Origin: Erysipelotrichaceae bacterium | Lineage (GTDB): Bacteria; Bacillota_I; Bacilli_A; Erysipelotrichales; Erysipelotrichaceae | Length of the DNA: 64,000 nucleotides | Assembly: GCA_017445225.1 (NCBI GenBank) | Contig: JAFSUN010000001.1 | Coordinates: 1 to 64,000, forward strand | Direction: 5' to 3' | In this document: positions 31,800 through 39,404 of the stretch, one piece after another | Layout: each line of letters opens with the position of its first letter | Position numbering within the stretch: position 1 is the first letter of the stretch | The notes under the pieces: generated by a model | What the model saw: the letters and a program-made list of their open reading frames with translations, nothing else | Databases searched by the model: none | Told to the model about the DNA's origin: nothing | Position numbers and translations under genes: made by a program

Positions 31800-33335
31800 T
31801 TACTTCCCTTCCTCCTTTCCTGTTAATTCAGTGTATTTATTAATCAGATAATCAACCGTCAATTCAGCACCATGGCTGACATGAGCCCAGGTTTCGGCCT
31901 TGACCTGACGGCGGCCTTCCTTATACCGGGGATCATTGAGGCATTCCTCAATGACCGAACCGATGTTCTCCATGCCTTCCCCGGTCAGCTGGACGCCCAT
32001 CCTCTTAAGTGCGGAAACCGTCCATAACTCCCGGTTGAGCCACCAGGCATCATAGGGAGCCAGGTCAAAGTCCGGATCGGTGTAGATCACCGGCCGGTCA
32101 AAGATCAGAGTATAGTCAAAGATGACACCGGAAAAATCGGAGATCATGATGTCGGAGCGCCTCAGCACTTCAAAGTTATCGACATCGCGGTTCCATTCCA
32201 GCTGTTCGCTTTCGGGATATCTGGCCATCAGCCCCTCGATCATCTCCTTTTCGGATTGGAAGGATTGGGGATGCGGACGGATGATCACGTGGTAGCCGGT
32301 CGCCAGCAGAGATTCGATGATCTTACCGCCATAGACCGCAAAGATGGCACTCTTGCCCCAGGAGGGAGCCAGAAGCACGGTAAAGGGATGTTCTTCTGCC
32401 GGCCCTTCCCTTTCCAGCCGGGCCGCCATCTCATCCATGTAGGGAATTCCCACCAGTTTCAGTTCCTTGGGGGGCAGATGGCGCAGAGCTTCCAAAGCTC
32501 TGATGTCATCAGCCTGATACTGGCCGGAAAGCAGTACGGCATCATAGTAATCGATGCCGAACATCCGGTACAGCACGATCTCACTGGCAGCGTGCGGGAT
32601 GTGCACATACCAACTGACCCGCGGTGACCGCTTCCACTGGTAGACTTCCAGTCCAGGCGTCGTGGAGAGCAGGATCTCCGCATTCAGATTATTCAGACGG
32701 GCAAACATCCGGTTGCCCTGACCGATATATTCAGCCTTAACGTTGGCCAGGTCACTCTTGAAGACCGGATCATCTTCGGATGCGGTCAGATATCTGACCT
32801 CCCGGCCTCTTTTCTGCAACTGCCGGCAGATCGGCTCAAAGACATTGAAGTAGCGCTTGTTGTCGGAGAAGATCACAAAAGGCGTCTTTTCCTTTTCAAC
32901 CCGGCCCTTGCCGCCCAGCTTAACGGAGATTTTCGAAGCAAAACTGATGACGGAATAGTAACCGGCTGAGATGATGCCAACCAGGACCGTAAACAGCATC
33001 GCTCCGGTTCCCGGGTCGATGTACAGCTGCAGTTGGGGTTCTTCCAACCGAGCTGCCAGAACATTGTTCAGAATGTGCAGGCCGATGGCATAAAGCAGTG
33101 ATCCGCTGTTCACGGTTATCACAGACAGGACCATTCCCCATCCAAAGGCCCAGAGCACTTTCTTCAAATCACGGTTTTTACCGTGCAGCAGCGCAAAGAT
33201 CAGGGAAGAAATCACGCAAAGAGAAAATGACGGTCCTTCGCCCGCCATCAGTAATAGTATTCCTCGGAAACATAACTCCTCTCTGACAGCTGCACTGATC
33301 AGCTGATAAGGAGTGTATTCTTCACTGTTTTTCAA
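31800..33335 (-). CDS. CPBP protease domain fused to CDP-glycerol glycerophosphotransferase
   Basis: A 511-aa fusion. Residues 15-100 are a shortened CPBP (CAAX-type) intramembrane protease: AAVREELCFRGILL (EExxxR), SLIFALLHGKN (FxxxH) and IGLHILNNVLAA (HxxxN) are all kept, but fewer helices than usual. After two more helices, residues 145-511 form a TagB/TagF-type transferase: FVIFSDNKRYFNVFEPI, RVSWYVHIPHAASEI, VLLAPSWGKSAIF, VIIRPHPQS and DIMISDFSGVIFDYTLIFDRPVIY. It should transfer glycerol-phosphate from CDP-glycerol to a lipid-linked or growing polymer. The start is TTG at 33335; an in-frame stop lies just upstream. First gene of the operon, with an extended -10 promoter. Confidence 0.87.
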   Translation of the reverse strand: MKNSEEYTPYQLISAAVREELCFRGILLLMAGEGPSFSLCVISSLIFALLHGKNRDLKKVLWAFGWGMVLSVITVNSGSLLYAIGLHILNNVLAARLEEPQLQLYIDPGTGAMLFTVLVGIISAGYYSVISFASKISVKLGGKGRVEKEKTPFVIFSDNKRYFNVFEPICRQLQKRGREVRYLTASEDDPVFKSDLANVKAEYIGQGNRMFARLNNLNAEILLSTTPGLEVYQWKRSPRVSWYVHIPHAASEIVLYRMFGIDYYDAVLLSGQYQADDIRALEALRHLPPKELKLVGIPYMDEMAARLEREGPAEEHPFTVLLAPSWGKSAIFAVYGGKIIESLLATGYHVIIRPHPQSFQSEKEMIEGLMARYPESEQLEWNRDVDNFEVLRRSDIMISDFSGVIFDYTLIFDRPVIYTDPDFDLAPYDAWWLNRELWTVSALKRMGVQLTGEGMENIGSVIEECLNDPRYKEGRRQVKAETWAHVSHGAELTVDYLINKYTELTGKEEGK

Positions 33336-33364
33336 GCCTACCTACCCCTCCAGGTCCGTTTAGC

Positions 33365-33373
33365 ATTATACCA
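33365..33373 (-). promoter_or_regulatory. Extended -10 promoter of the polymer operon
   Basis: On the minus strand TGG followed by TATAAT (33365-33370), about 30 nt before the TTG start. No clear -35. It lies between the methyltransferase stop and the operon. Confidence 0.6.
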
Positions 33374-33394
33374 CATATGTGCTGTCTGCACACT

Positions 33395-34246
33395 CTATTT
33401 CTTTTCGCCCCTTGCAACCATGATGATGCTGACATCGCAGTCCCACAGTTTCTCCCCGGCCTCATACAGAGCGAGACGGCGGTCGTATTTCGCATTGACG
33501 GCCCTGATCACTTCAGCATCGTTTTCATCTTTAACCGACCTGATGGCTTCCAGATCACTGCAGCGGTCAGCCTCGATCATCGCCCGGGCTTTCTCAGGCG
33601 GATATCTGGGATCATCAGGTGTCAGATCGATGACGGCATAACCGGAGGTTACATTGACAAACCCGTAATTCTCCATGGCCTTTGGCAGCTGAGCTTCGGT
33701 CAGCTGGTAGCAGCCGACCTGATATCTCGCCAGTTCCTCTTCTCCCGAAGGCTGGCGATCCCAGAAGACCTTCTCTTCCGGCGTCATTTTCAGACATTCA
33801 GCTTTCTGCCGGATTCCCCGGCGGCTGGACAGACAGAGGCAGATGCCACCCGGTTTCAAAACTCGTAACTGTTCATTCCAGAAGAATTCCGGGTCAACAT
33901 GTTCCACTACCGTATTGGAAATGACGACGTCAAAGTTCTCATTCTCAAAGGGCAGTGCACAAATGTCCCCTTCCAGAAATTCCAGGTCCGGAAACTGCCG
34001 GCGGGCAAAGGCAATGAAATTGGAATCCCGGTCAAGGCCGATGACCTGAGCCTTCGGATATCGGTCAGCCAGGGTACGGGTCAGAGCACCGGGACCGCAG
34101 CCGATCTCCAGGATCCGCAGACCGCTGTTTTCAGCAATTCTGAACAGTTTTTCATACTGCGGCCAGAACATCTCATCAAAGCGCAGTTTCCGGCTCAGAT
34201 AAAGCGTCATGATGCCCTGGATATTATCAGACCAGACCGTATTCAT
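33395..34246 (-). CDS. SAM-dependent methyltransferase, class I
   Basis: A 283-aa methyltransferase with a complete class I fold: LRILEIGCGPGALTRTLADRYP (motif I), VIGLDRDSNFI, LEFLEGDICALPFENENFDVVISN and VLKPGGICLCLSSRRG. The C-terminal half is long and helical and probably binds the acceptor. It belongs to the Methyltransf_11/UbiE-like group whose substrates range widely. It ends just before the polymer operon on the same strand but has its own start with GGTGGAATCC. A functional link to that operon is possible, not shown. Confidence 0.88.
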   Translation of the reverse strand: MNTVWSDNIQGIMTLYLSRKLRFDEMFWPQYEKLFRIAENSGLRILEIGCGPGALTRTLADRYPKAQVIGLDRDSNFIAFARRQFPDLEFLEGDICALPFENENFDVVISNTVVEHVDPEFFWNEQLRVLKPGGICLCLSSRRGIRQKAECLKMTPEEKVFWDRQPSGEEELARYQVGCYQLTEAQLPKAMENYGFVNVTSGYAVIDLTPDDPRYPPEKARAMIEADRCSDLEAIRSVKDENDAEVIRAVNAKYDRRLALYEAGEKLWDCDVSIIMVARGEKK

Positions 34247-34322
34247 AGGATTCCACCATTCCTTTCCGTTTCAGTATACTACAAACCTCGTTCAAAAGGA
34301 AAACGGCCACAACAGGCCGCAA

Positions 34323-34350
34323 GAAAAACCGGAAAACCCTGTTTCCGGTT
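34323..34350 (-). terminator. Terminator or attenuator upstream of the methyltransferase gene
   Basis: AACCGGAAA pairs with TTTCCGGTT and a T-rich stretch follows on the minus strand. It lies about 75 nt before the methyltransferase ATG and downstream of the rpsI terminator. The 34247-34522 gap holds only this hairpin, the rpsI terminator and unremarkable AT-rich sequence. Confidence 0.6.
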
Positions 34351-34480
34351 AAATCTTTTGTTTCAGTTTTTCTGCTGAGTATGATGTATGAAATAACTGA
34401 CTAAAAAGATCGGATTCTGTCAGATTTGGTTAAAAACCCGTGATCAGCCGTGAAAAGCCATTAAGGATTTCCGAGCATGA

Positions 34481-34505
34481 AAAAAACCCGGAAATGATTC
34501 CGGGT
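34481..34505 (-). terminator. Terminator of rplM-rpsI
   Basis: ACCCGGAA pairs with TTCCGGGT, then a long T-run on the minus strand. Confidence 0.9.
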
Positions 34506-34522
34506 CTTCCTTGAAGCCTTGA

Positions 34523-34930
34523 TTAACGCTTGCTGAACTGAGGAGCCCTTCTGGCAGCCTTCAATCCATACTTCTTACGTTCTTTAGCTCTGGAGTCTCT
34601 GGTCAGGAATCCGGCAGCCTTTAACTTCGGACGATAGTCGTCGGAAGCCTGTAATAAGGCTCTGGAAATGCCATGTCTCATGGCACCAGCCTGACCGGCA
34701 TGTCCGCCACCGTAGATGTTGACTTCAGTATCGAACTGGCCAACAGTTTCGGTGACTTCGAATGGAGCTCTAACAACCATCCTTAAGGTTTCTAACGGGA
34801 GATATTCATCAAGAGGCTTGCCGTTAACGATGATGTTGCCGGTACCTGGAGTAATGTATACTCTGGCTACGGAACTCTTACGGCGGCCGGTACCCTGGTA
34901 TCTAACAGTTTCTTTCTTCTTAGTTGCCAT
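34523..34930 (-). CDS. rpsI: 30S ribosomal protein S9
   Basis: A 135-aa universal small-subunit protein whose C-terminal tail reaches the P site. Marks are [16 protein letters not shown] at the N-terminus, [19 protein letters not shown] in the middle, and the terminal [17 protein letters not shown] with the final SKR. It follows rplM by 13 nt, the standard bacterial pair. Confidence 0.98.
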   Translation of the reverse strand: MATKKKETVRYQGTGRRKSSVARVYITPGTGNIIVNGKPLDEYLPLETLRMVVRAPFEVTETVGQFDTEVNIYGGGHAGQAGAMRHGISRALLQASDDYRPKLKAAGFLTRDSRAKERKKYGLKAARRAPQFSKR

Positions 34931-34943
34931 TTACCTGATCCTC

Positions 34944-35378
34944 CTAGTCAACCTTCAGCTCAACTGGTTTCTGAGCTGCGTGCGGATGTTCACTGCCCTT
35001 ATAAACGAAAAGGTGCTTGCGCTGTACATCGCCTAACTTGGTATGCGGTAACATACCCTGGATTGACTTCTCAACCCACTCTACGGTGTACTTATCCTTC
35101 ATGGTACGCATGCTTCTCTTGCGTAATCCACCTGGATACTGTGAATGATGATAATAGAAGGTGTTATCCAGCTTGTTGCCGGTAACGACGATCTTGTCAG
35201 CGTTGACGACGATTACATAGTCTCCGCAATCAACATTCGGGGTGTACGTAGGCTTGTGCTTGCCCTTCAGCACGGTTGCCACTGCGGTTGATAAGCGTCC
35301 GAGTGTCTTGCCAGCTGCGTCAACAACATACCATGTACGTTCTACTTCTGATGGTTTAGCCATCGTTGTCTGTCTCAT
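34944..35378 (-). CDS. rplM: 50S ribosomal protein L13
   Basis: A 144-aa large-subunit protein, an early assembly protein of 23S rRNA domains. The N-terminus MRQTTMAKPSEVERTWYVVD is the common full start for this family. The sequence continues with ATVLKGKHKPTYTPNVDCGDYVIVVNA, then HHSQYPGGLRKRS and MLPHTKLGDVQRKHL. It is first in the rplM-rpsI operon, with a promoter at 35448-35476 and a leader hairpin that may give autogenous control. Confidence 0.98.
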   Translation of the reverse strand: MRQTTMAKPSEVERTWYVVDAAGKTLGRLSTAVATVLKGKHKPTYTPNVDCGDYVIVVNADKIVVTGNKLDNTFYYHHSQYPGGLRKRSMRTMKDKYTVEWVEKSIQGMLPHTKLGDVQRKHLFVYKGSEHPHAAQKPVELKVD

Positions 35379-35404
35379 TTTTTAAATCCTCCTAAATTAA
35401 AAAT

Positions 35405-35440
35405 AGTTTCCGGGGCTACCTTTAACAGAAAGGTTAAGAC
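35405..35440 (-). ncRNA. Candidate L13-type ribosomal protein leader
   Basis: The message leader of rplM contains ACCTTT, loop CTGTT, AAAGGT followed by AGCCCCGGAAACT, just before the ribosome binding site. Bacillota rplM leaders carry a conserved autoregulatory structure; the hairpin fits in place and size. I could not check it against the Rfam model. Confidence 0.5.
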
Positions 35441-35447
35441 AAGTAAT

Positions 35448-35476
35448 ATTGTATTTATTTGACCGGTGAAAGTCAA
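35448..35476 (-). promoter_or_regulatory. Promoter of rplM-rpsI
   Basis: On the minus strand TTGACT (35471-35476), 17-bp spacer, TACAAT (35448-35453). Confidence 0.8.
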
Positions 35477-35477
35477 C

Positions 35478-35507
35478 TTAAAAATCACCTTTTTTCAGGT
35501 GATTTTT
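35478..35507 (-). terminator. Terminator of pepF
   Basis: AAAAATCACCT, loop, AGGTGATTTTT on the minus strand. Confidence 0.88.
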
Positions 35508-35529
35508 CAGGTTTTTTAAAACGTTTTCT

Positions 35530-37224
35530 CTAGAGTCGCCGGTCATCTACGGACATCAGATATTCTTCGATGTTTTCAGCTACGCTTTTGAGGCAGCCAT
35601 CATCAAATGGCACTTTAAGGTTGGCATCTCTGACCAGTTCCGTGAAGGATTCGGTACCGCCCAACCGGCACAGTTTCAGGTAATCAGCCCAGGCATTTTC
35701 ATCTTTATTATATTGTCTGACCCAGAACTGCAAGGCGCAGACCTGTGCCAGCGTATAGTCGATGTAATAGAATGGACTGGAGAAGATGTGGCCCTGACGG
35801 TACCAGTAGCCGCCCCTTTCGAGCAATGGTGCTTCCTCATAATGCTTGTGCGGCAGGTACTGTTTTTCCAACTGACGGTAGCACTGCTTTCTCTGTTCCG
35901 GGGTCATTTCCGGATGATCGTAAACCTCATGCTGGAAATGATCGACCAGTGCCCCGTACGGCAAAAACTTGACGGCCCCGCCGAGATGCAGGTACTTGTA
36001 CTTGGCGGTATCTTCCTTAAAGAATTTGTCGATCCACTTCCAGGCATTGAACTCCATGGTCATCGAATGGATCTCGGCCGATTCCATGGTCGGCCACTGG
36101 CATTCGGTTACCGGAATATCCCTGGAGCAGTAATACTGGAAGGCATGTCCGGCTTCATGGGTCAGAACATCAACGTCGCCGCTGGTGCCGTTGAGATTGG
36201 CAAAGATGAAGGGCGTCCGGTAATTGACGATGCCGGTACAGTAACCGCCGGTCTCCTTGCCGTCGCGGCTCTTAAGATCCCAGTTTTCCCCTTCGATCAT
36301 CATGTCGATGAATTCGGCCGTTTCCGGGCTCATCGCATGGTACATTTCCTTCGCGGCCTGGATCAGTTCCTCATAGGTCCCCTTCGGAGTCGGATTGCCG
36401 CTGGCAAATTCCATTTTCTCATCATAGAAAGGCAGATAGGGCTTGCCCAGGCGGGCAGTCTGACGCTGATAAAGCTTTTCAGCAACCGGTACGATCTCCT
36501 CGATGATCTGGCGGCGGTAGTTGGCTACCATGGCCTGATCATAATCTACCCGGCACATCCTCTGATAGGCCATCTTCGTATAATTTTCATAACCGAGCTG
36601 ATGAGCCATCTGGGTTCTGACCTTTACCAGTTCATCATAGATCCGGTCAAAGTCCCCTTCATGCTCCTCAAAGAATCTGAGCTGGGCCAGGGAGGCTCTC
36701 CTTCTCACATCGCCATCACTGCTTTCCATTAAGGGGCCGATGGAATTGAGGTTATAGGTCTTGCCCTCAAATTCGATGGCGGCATTGGCCTTCAGCTTCC
36801 CGTATTCACTGGCCAGCCGGTTTTCCTTCTGCATGAGACCGACGATCTTTTCATCAAATGATCTGCGGCGGCATTCAGCCAGGGCAAACAGGACCTTTGG
36901 GATGTGAACATACAGTTTTTCTCGTTCCGGAAAGTCCAGGAGGATGGTTGCGAGGCGGTTGTCATAGACGCTGTAGAGAGGCAGCGTTTCATTCCAGTAG
37001 TCATTTTCGGCATCATAGAAAGGATCGCGGGTATCAATGGAATGGCGGATCATGGCGATGTTGCTCATGGTGTTGATGCAATCATTGATCTTCTGGATCT
37101 CCTGGTATTTCTGCCAGAATTCCTCACCATCCCTGATCTCCCCGAGCTGTTTCAACAGTTCATCCAGCTGTTTACTGCAGGCTTCATAATCCGGTCTTTC
37201 ATATTTATATTCACTGAATTTCAT
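35530..37224 (-). CDS. pepF: M3 family oligoendopeptidase
   Basis: A 564-aa cytoplasmic zinc peptidase that cuts short peptides. The zinc site is VDVLTHEAGHAFQYY (HExxH) near residue 350, with the downstream Glu in WPTMESAEIHSMTME. Substrate-pocket tyrosines occur in the RQGHIFSSPFYYIDYTLAQVCALQFW segment, as in PepF/M3 enzymes. The length is typical. It follows yegP by 52 nt with a terminator between, so it is probably its own unit. Confidence 0.94.
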   Translation of the reverse strand: MKFSEYKYERPDYEACSKQLDELLKQLGEIRDGEEFWQKYQEIQKINDCINTMSNIAMIRHSIDTRDPFYDAENDYWNETLPLYSVYDNRLATILLDFPEREKLYVHIPKVLFALAECRRRSFDEKIVGLMQKENRLASEYGKLKANAAIEFEGKTYNLNSIGPLMESSDGDVRRRASLAQLRFFEEHEGDFDRIYDELVKVRTQMAHQLGYENYTKMAYQRMCRVDYDQAMVANYRRQIIEEIVPVAEKLYQRQTARLGKPYLPFYDEKMEFASGNPTPKGTYEELIQAAKEMYHAMSPETAEFIDMMIEGENWDLKSRDGKETGGYCTGIVNYRTPFIFANLNGTSGDVDVLTHEAGHAFQYYCSRDIPVTECQWPTMESAEIHSMTMEFNAWKWIDKFFKEDTAKYKYLHLGGAVKFLPYGALVDHFQHEVYDHPEMTPEQRKQCYRQLEKQYLPHKHYEEAPLLERGGYWYRQGHIFSSPFYYIDYTLAQVCALQFWVRQYNKDENAWADYLKLCRLGGTESFTELVRDANLKVPFDDGCLKSVAENIEEYLMSVDDRRL

Positions 37225-37243
37225 TTATATCTCCCCTTTCAGT

Positions 37244-37271
37244 AAAATCGCTGAATTTCTTCAGCGATTTT
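37244..37271 (-). terminator. Terminator of the YegP-like gene
   Basis: AAAATCGCTGAA, loop of 4, TTCAGCGATTTT. T-rich sequence follows on the minus strand. Confidence 0.85.
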
Positions 37272-37276
37272 TCTGA

Positions 37277-37654
37277 CTATTCGTCTTTTACTACTACTGG
37301 TGCATCCGGTACGTTTCTCTTGATGCTGTCGATGCCGTTCTTGCATCCGGCCTTGGAAACATAGCCTTCGCCAACAAGAATGATTTCGCCGTTTCTGGCT
37401 TTCAGTCTGAATCTGAATTCACCCTTCTTGTCCTTGTAGATCTCCCACTTCGGATTCTTCTGAACTTCGTATCCTTCCTTGGTCTGGTCTTCAATGTTGG
37501 CCTCGATTGCGTTCTTTCTTACGCTTTCGATTCCGTTTTCACAGGCTTTGTCTGATGAATAGGTTTCTGATACACCAACGATTTCACCGTTACCAGCAAC
37601 TACTCTGAAACTAACGCCGCCATTATCATTGTGCTTAACAACGATCTTTCCCAT
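37277..37654 (-). CDS. YegP/DUF1508 protein with two repeats
   Basis: A 125-aa small cytoplasmic protein made of two DUF1508 units. Repeat 1 (residues 10-50) reads VSFRVVAGNGEIVGVSETYSS, then ACENGIESVRKNA. Repeat 2 (70-118) reads FRFRLKARNGEIILVGEGYVS, then GCKNGIDSIKRN. These are the UPF0339 marks. Function is unknown; the proteins are common and highly expressed in some bacteria. GGAGGATAAT precedes the ATG. Confidence 0.92.
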   Translation of the reverse strand: MGKIVVKHNDNGGVSFRVVAGNGEIVGVSETYSSDKACENGIESVRKNAIEANIEDQTKEGYEVQKNPKWEIYKDKKGEFRFRLKARNGEIILVGEGYVSKAGCKNGIDSIKRNVPDAPVVVKDE

Positions 37655-37753
37655 ATTATCCTCCTAACCTTTCGGTTTAACTACTTAATGTCATTTTACT
37701 CCATTTAATTCCGTTTGTCTCCTGTTTTTACCGAATTTTTATCCCGTTTTCGC

Positions 37754-37779
37754 AAAAAAAAGGCTGAAATCATTCAGCC
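37754..37779 (-). terminator. Terminator of the tRNA-Arg/tRNA-Pro unit
   Basis: GGCTGAA pairs with TTCAGCC, then TTTTTTTT on the minus strand. Confidence 0.88.
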
Positions 37780-37785
37780 ATGCGG

Positions 37786-37859
37786 TCGGAGTGACAAGAT
37801 TTGAACTTGCGACCCCTTGGTCCCTAACCAAGTGCACTACCAAGCTGTGCTACACCCCG
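37786..37859 (-). tRNA. tRNA-Pro(AGG)
   Basis: Minus-strand cloverleaf with acceptor CGGGGTG/CACTCCG and anticodon stem CTTGG/CCAAG. The loop TTAGGGA gives anticodon AGG, an A34 tRNA-Pro instead of the usual TGG. The genome encodes CCG, not CCA, after the discriminator, unlike the other complete tRNAs here, so the CCA-adding enzyme must finish it. Confidence 0.9.
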
Positions 37860-37867
37860 GGTTCTGA

Positions 37868-37944
37868 TGGCGCCCTCGGCGAGACTCGAACTCACTACCT
37901 TACGCTTAGGAGGCGTACGCTCTATCCGGGTGAGCTACGAGGGC
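37868..37944 (-). tRNA. tRNA-Arg(CCT)
   Basis: Minus-strand cloverleaf with acceptor GCCCTCG/CGAGGGC, anticodon stem TACGC/GCGTA and loop CTCCTAA (anticodon CCT, Arg). CCA is encoded. It is first in the Arg-Pro pair. Confidence 0.95.
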
Positions 37945-37954
37945 GGGCACTAAT

Positions 37955-37983
37955 ATTATAATCACATTTGCGAAAAATGCCAA
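37955..37983 (-). promoter_or_regulatory. Promoter of the tRNA-Arg/tRNA-Pro pair
   Basis: On the minus strand TTGGCA (37978-37983), 17-bp spacer, TATAAT (37955-37960). Confidence 0.78.
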
Positions 37984-38018
37984 ACATTTATGATAGAATT
38001 ATGTCGGTGATTTAAAAA

Positions 38019-38621
38019 ATGAAGGAATACTACGTAAATAACATCGTCGACATCAGCGATCCCGACTGCCTGTTCATCAAGGAATTTAACCGTGAGATCC
38101 GCAAGTACGGCGCCATCGTCTATAACCACGAATTCAACTCCTATCAGTTCATCAAGAAATTTTCCGACATCGACTATAAGAAGGAACTGCTGCCGGACTT
38201 TCTGAAAATCGAGCACTCCAATCCCCTGCTCAAGACCCTGGATTTTACCATTCATTACGAGTTTGATCCGGAGACCGAAGAGGATGAGGAAAATCTGGAG
38301 ATCTGGAAGGAACTGTCCGAAGTGGAACTGCCGGTCTTCAGCTATGATGATGACGGCGAATTCCGGGTTTCCTCAACCATCAGGCTGGCCCCGACCGTCA
38401 GCCGCCATACCGTCTGGTTTCTGAAGAAGGAAAGCCATGACTACATTCTGGATACCGATCTGCTGTTACTGACCCCGATCATCAAGAACCTGCAGATCGC
38501 TCAGAAGTTGATCAGGGAATATTCTGTCAACCCTCTGGAAGCCGATTACGATCCCGACGATCTCAACAGCTGGCAGGAACCGGACTTCAACAGCGTCAGA
38601 AGAAAGAAAAGCGATCAGTGA
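38019..38621 (+). CDS. Hypothetical protein, 200 aa
   Basis: No family recognised. An acidic cytoplasmic protein beginning MKEYYVNNIVDISDPDCLFIK. It has helical charged stretches (DYKKELLPDFLKIEHSNPLL), an acidic loop (DPETEEDEENLEIW), a beta-rich part (ELPVFSYDDDGEFRVSSTIRL) and a basic C-terminus (RRKKSDQ). There is no membrane span or signal. It diverges from the tRNA-Arg/Pro pair and is closed by its own terminator shared with the convergent Sir2 gene. A weak GGTGAT site precedes the ATG. Confidence 0.7.
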   Translation: MKEYYVNNIVDISDPDCLFIKEFNREIRKYGAIVYNHEFNSYQFIKKFSDIDYKKELLPDFLKIEHSNPLLKTLDFTIHYEFDPETEEDEENLEIWKELSEVELPVFSYDDDGEFRVSSTIRLAPTVSRHTVWFLKKESHDYILDTDLLLLTPIIKNLQIAQKLIREYSVNPLEADYDPDDLNSWQEPDFNSVRRKKSDQ

Positions 38622-38632
38622 TCGCTTTTTTC
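38607..38632. terminator. Terminator between convergent genes
   Basis: AAAAGCGAT, short loop, ATCGCTTTT with a T-run on the plus strand. Confidence 0.8.
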
Positions 38633-39353
38633 AGTTCACCTTGATCTGGCTCATTACCTCGCCTACCGGCGCATTGATGCACAGGTCGGCACCGGCATCC
38701 TGCGAAGTCGGGCTCTTGTTGATGACCACCAGATACTTGCCGCGGAAGTAGTTGACCAGCCCGGCAGCCGGATAGACGACCAGGGAAGTTCCCGTGATCA
38801 CCAGGCAGTCAGCCTGGCGGATGGCATTGATGGCTCCGTACATGACATCGGAATCCAGCCCCTCTTCATAGAGGACGACATCGGGCTTGATGATGCCTCC
38901 GCAGCTGCATCTCGGTACGCCCGTGCTGTCAGAGACGGCTGAAAGCGGATAGTACTTGTGGCAGCGGTCGCAGTAATTGCGGTGGATGGTCCCATGCAGC
39001 TCATAGACATTTTTACTGCCGGCCAAAGTGTGTAACCCGTCGATGTTCTGCGTTACCACGCCCAATGACTTGCCGGCCTTCTCAAACTCTGCCATCTTCA
39101 GATGGGCCGGGTTGGGCTTGGCCGTCGTAATGATCATCTTTTCGCGGTAGAAGCGGTAGAATTCCTCGGGATTGCGATAGAAGAAACTGTGGGAAATGAT
39201 CGTTTCCGGCGGATACTTGTACTTCAGGTTGTACAGTCCGTCCTGACTGCGGAAATCCGGAATGCCGCTTTCCGTGGAAACGCCGGCACCGGTAAAGAAC
39301 ACTATCTTCTGCGAATTGTCGAAGATCTCCTGTAATCTTTCAATTTTATCCAT
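38631..39353 (-). CDS. cobB: Sir2-family NAD-dependent deacylase
   Basis: A 240-aa sirtuin that removes acyl groups from lysines using NAD. Marks: VFFTGAGVSTESGIPDFRS (NAD site), VVTQNIDGLHTLAG with the catalytic His in YELHGTI, and two CxxC-type zinc knuckles (CDRCHKYY and CSCGG). The start at 39353 gives AGGTGA good spacing; three more residues upstream are possible. It acts in the cytoplasm. Some sirtuins have ADP-ribosyl activity, which could relate loosely to the NADAR gene at 4591-5073, but they are far apart. Confidence 0.92.
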   Translation of the reverse strand: MDKIERLQEIFDNSQKIVFFTGAGVSTESGIPDFRSQDGLYNLKYKYPPETIISHSFFYRNPEEFYRFYREKMIITTAKPNPAHLKMAEFEKAGKSLGVVTQNIDGLHTLAGSKNVYELHGTIHRNYCDRCHKYYPLSAVSDSTGVPRCSCGGIIKPDVVLYEEGLDSDVMYGAINAIRQADCLVITGTSLVVYPAAGLVNYFRGKYLVVINKSPTSQDAGADLCINAPVGEVMSQIKVN

Positions 39354-39379
39354 TTTCATCACCTGACTATATTATATAA

Positions 39380-39402
39380 CAAAATGCCCGTAATGGGCAT
39401 TT
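39380..39402 (-). terminator. Terminator of the phosphodiester glycosidase gene
   Basis: AAATGCCC pairs with GGGCATTT, just after the stop codon at 39405. Confidence 0.75.
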
Positions 39403-39404
39403 GT

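Noticed and set aside
4591-39353. A defence system formed by NADAR, Pnkp-like and Sir2 genes
   Set aside because: Each is of a type seen in antiphage or repair systems, but they lie in separate operons many kilobases apart with housekeeping genes between.
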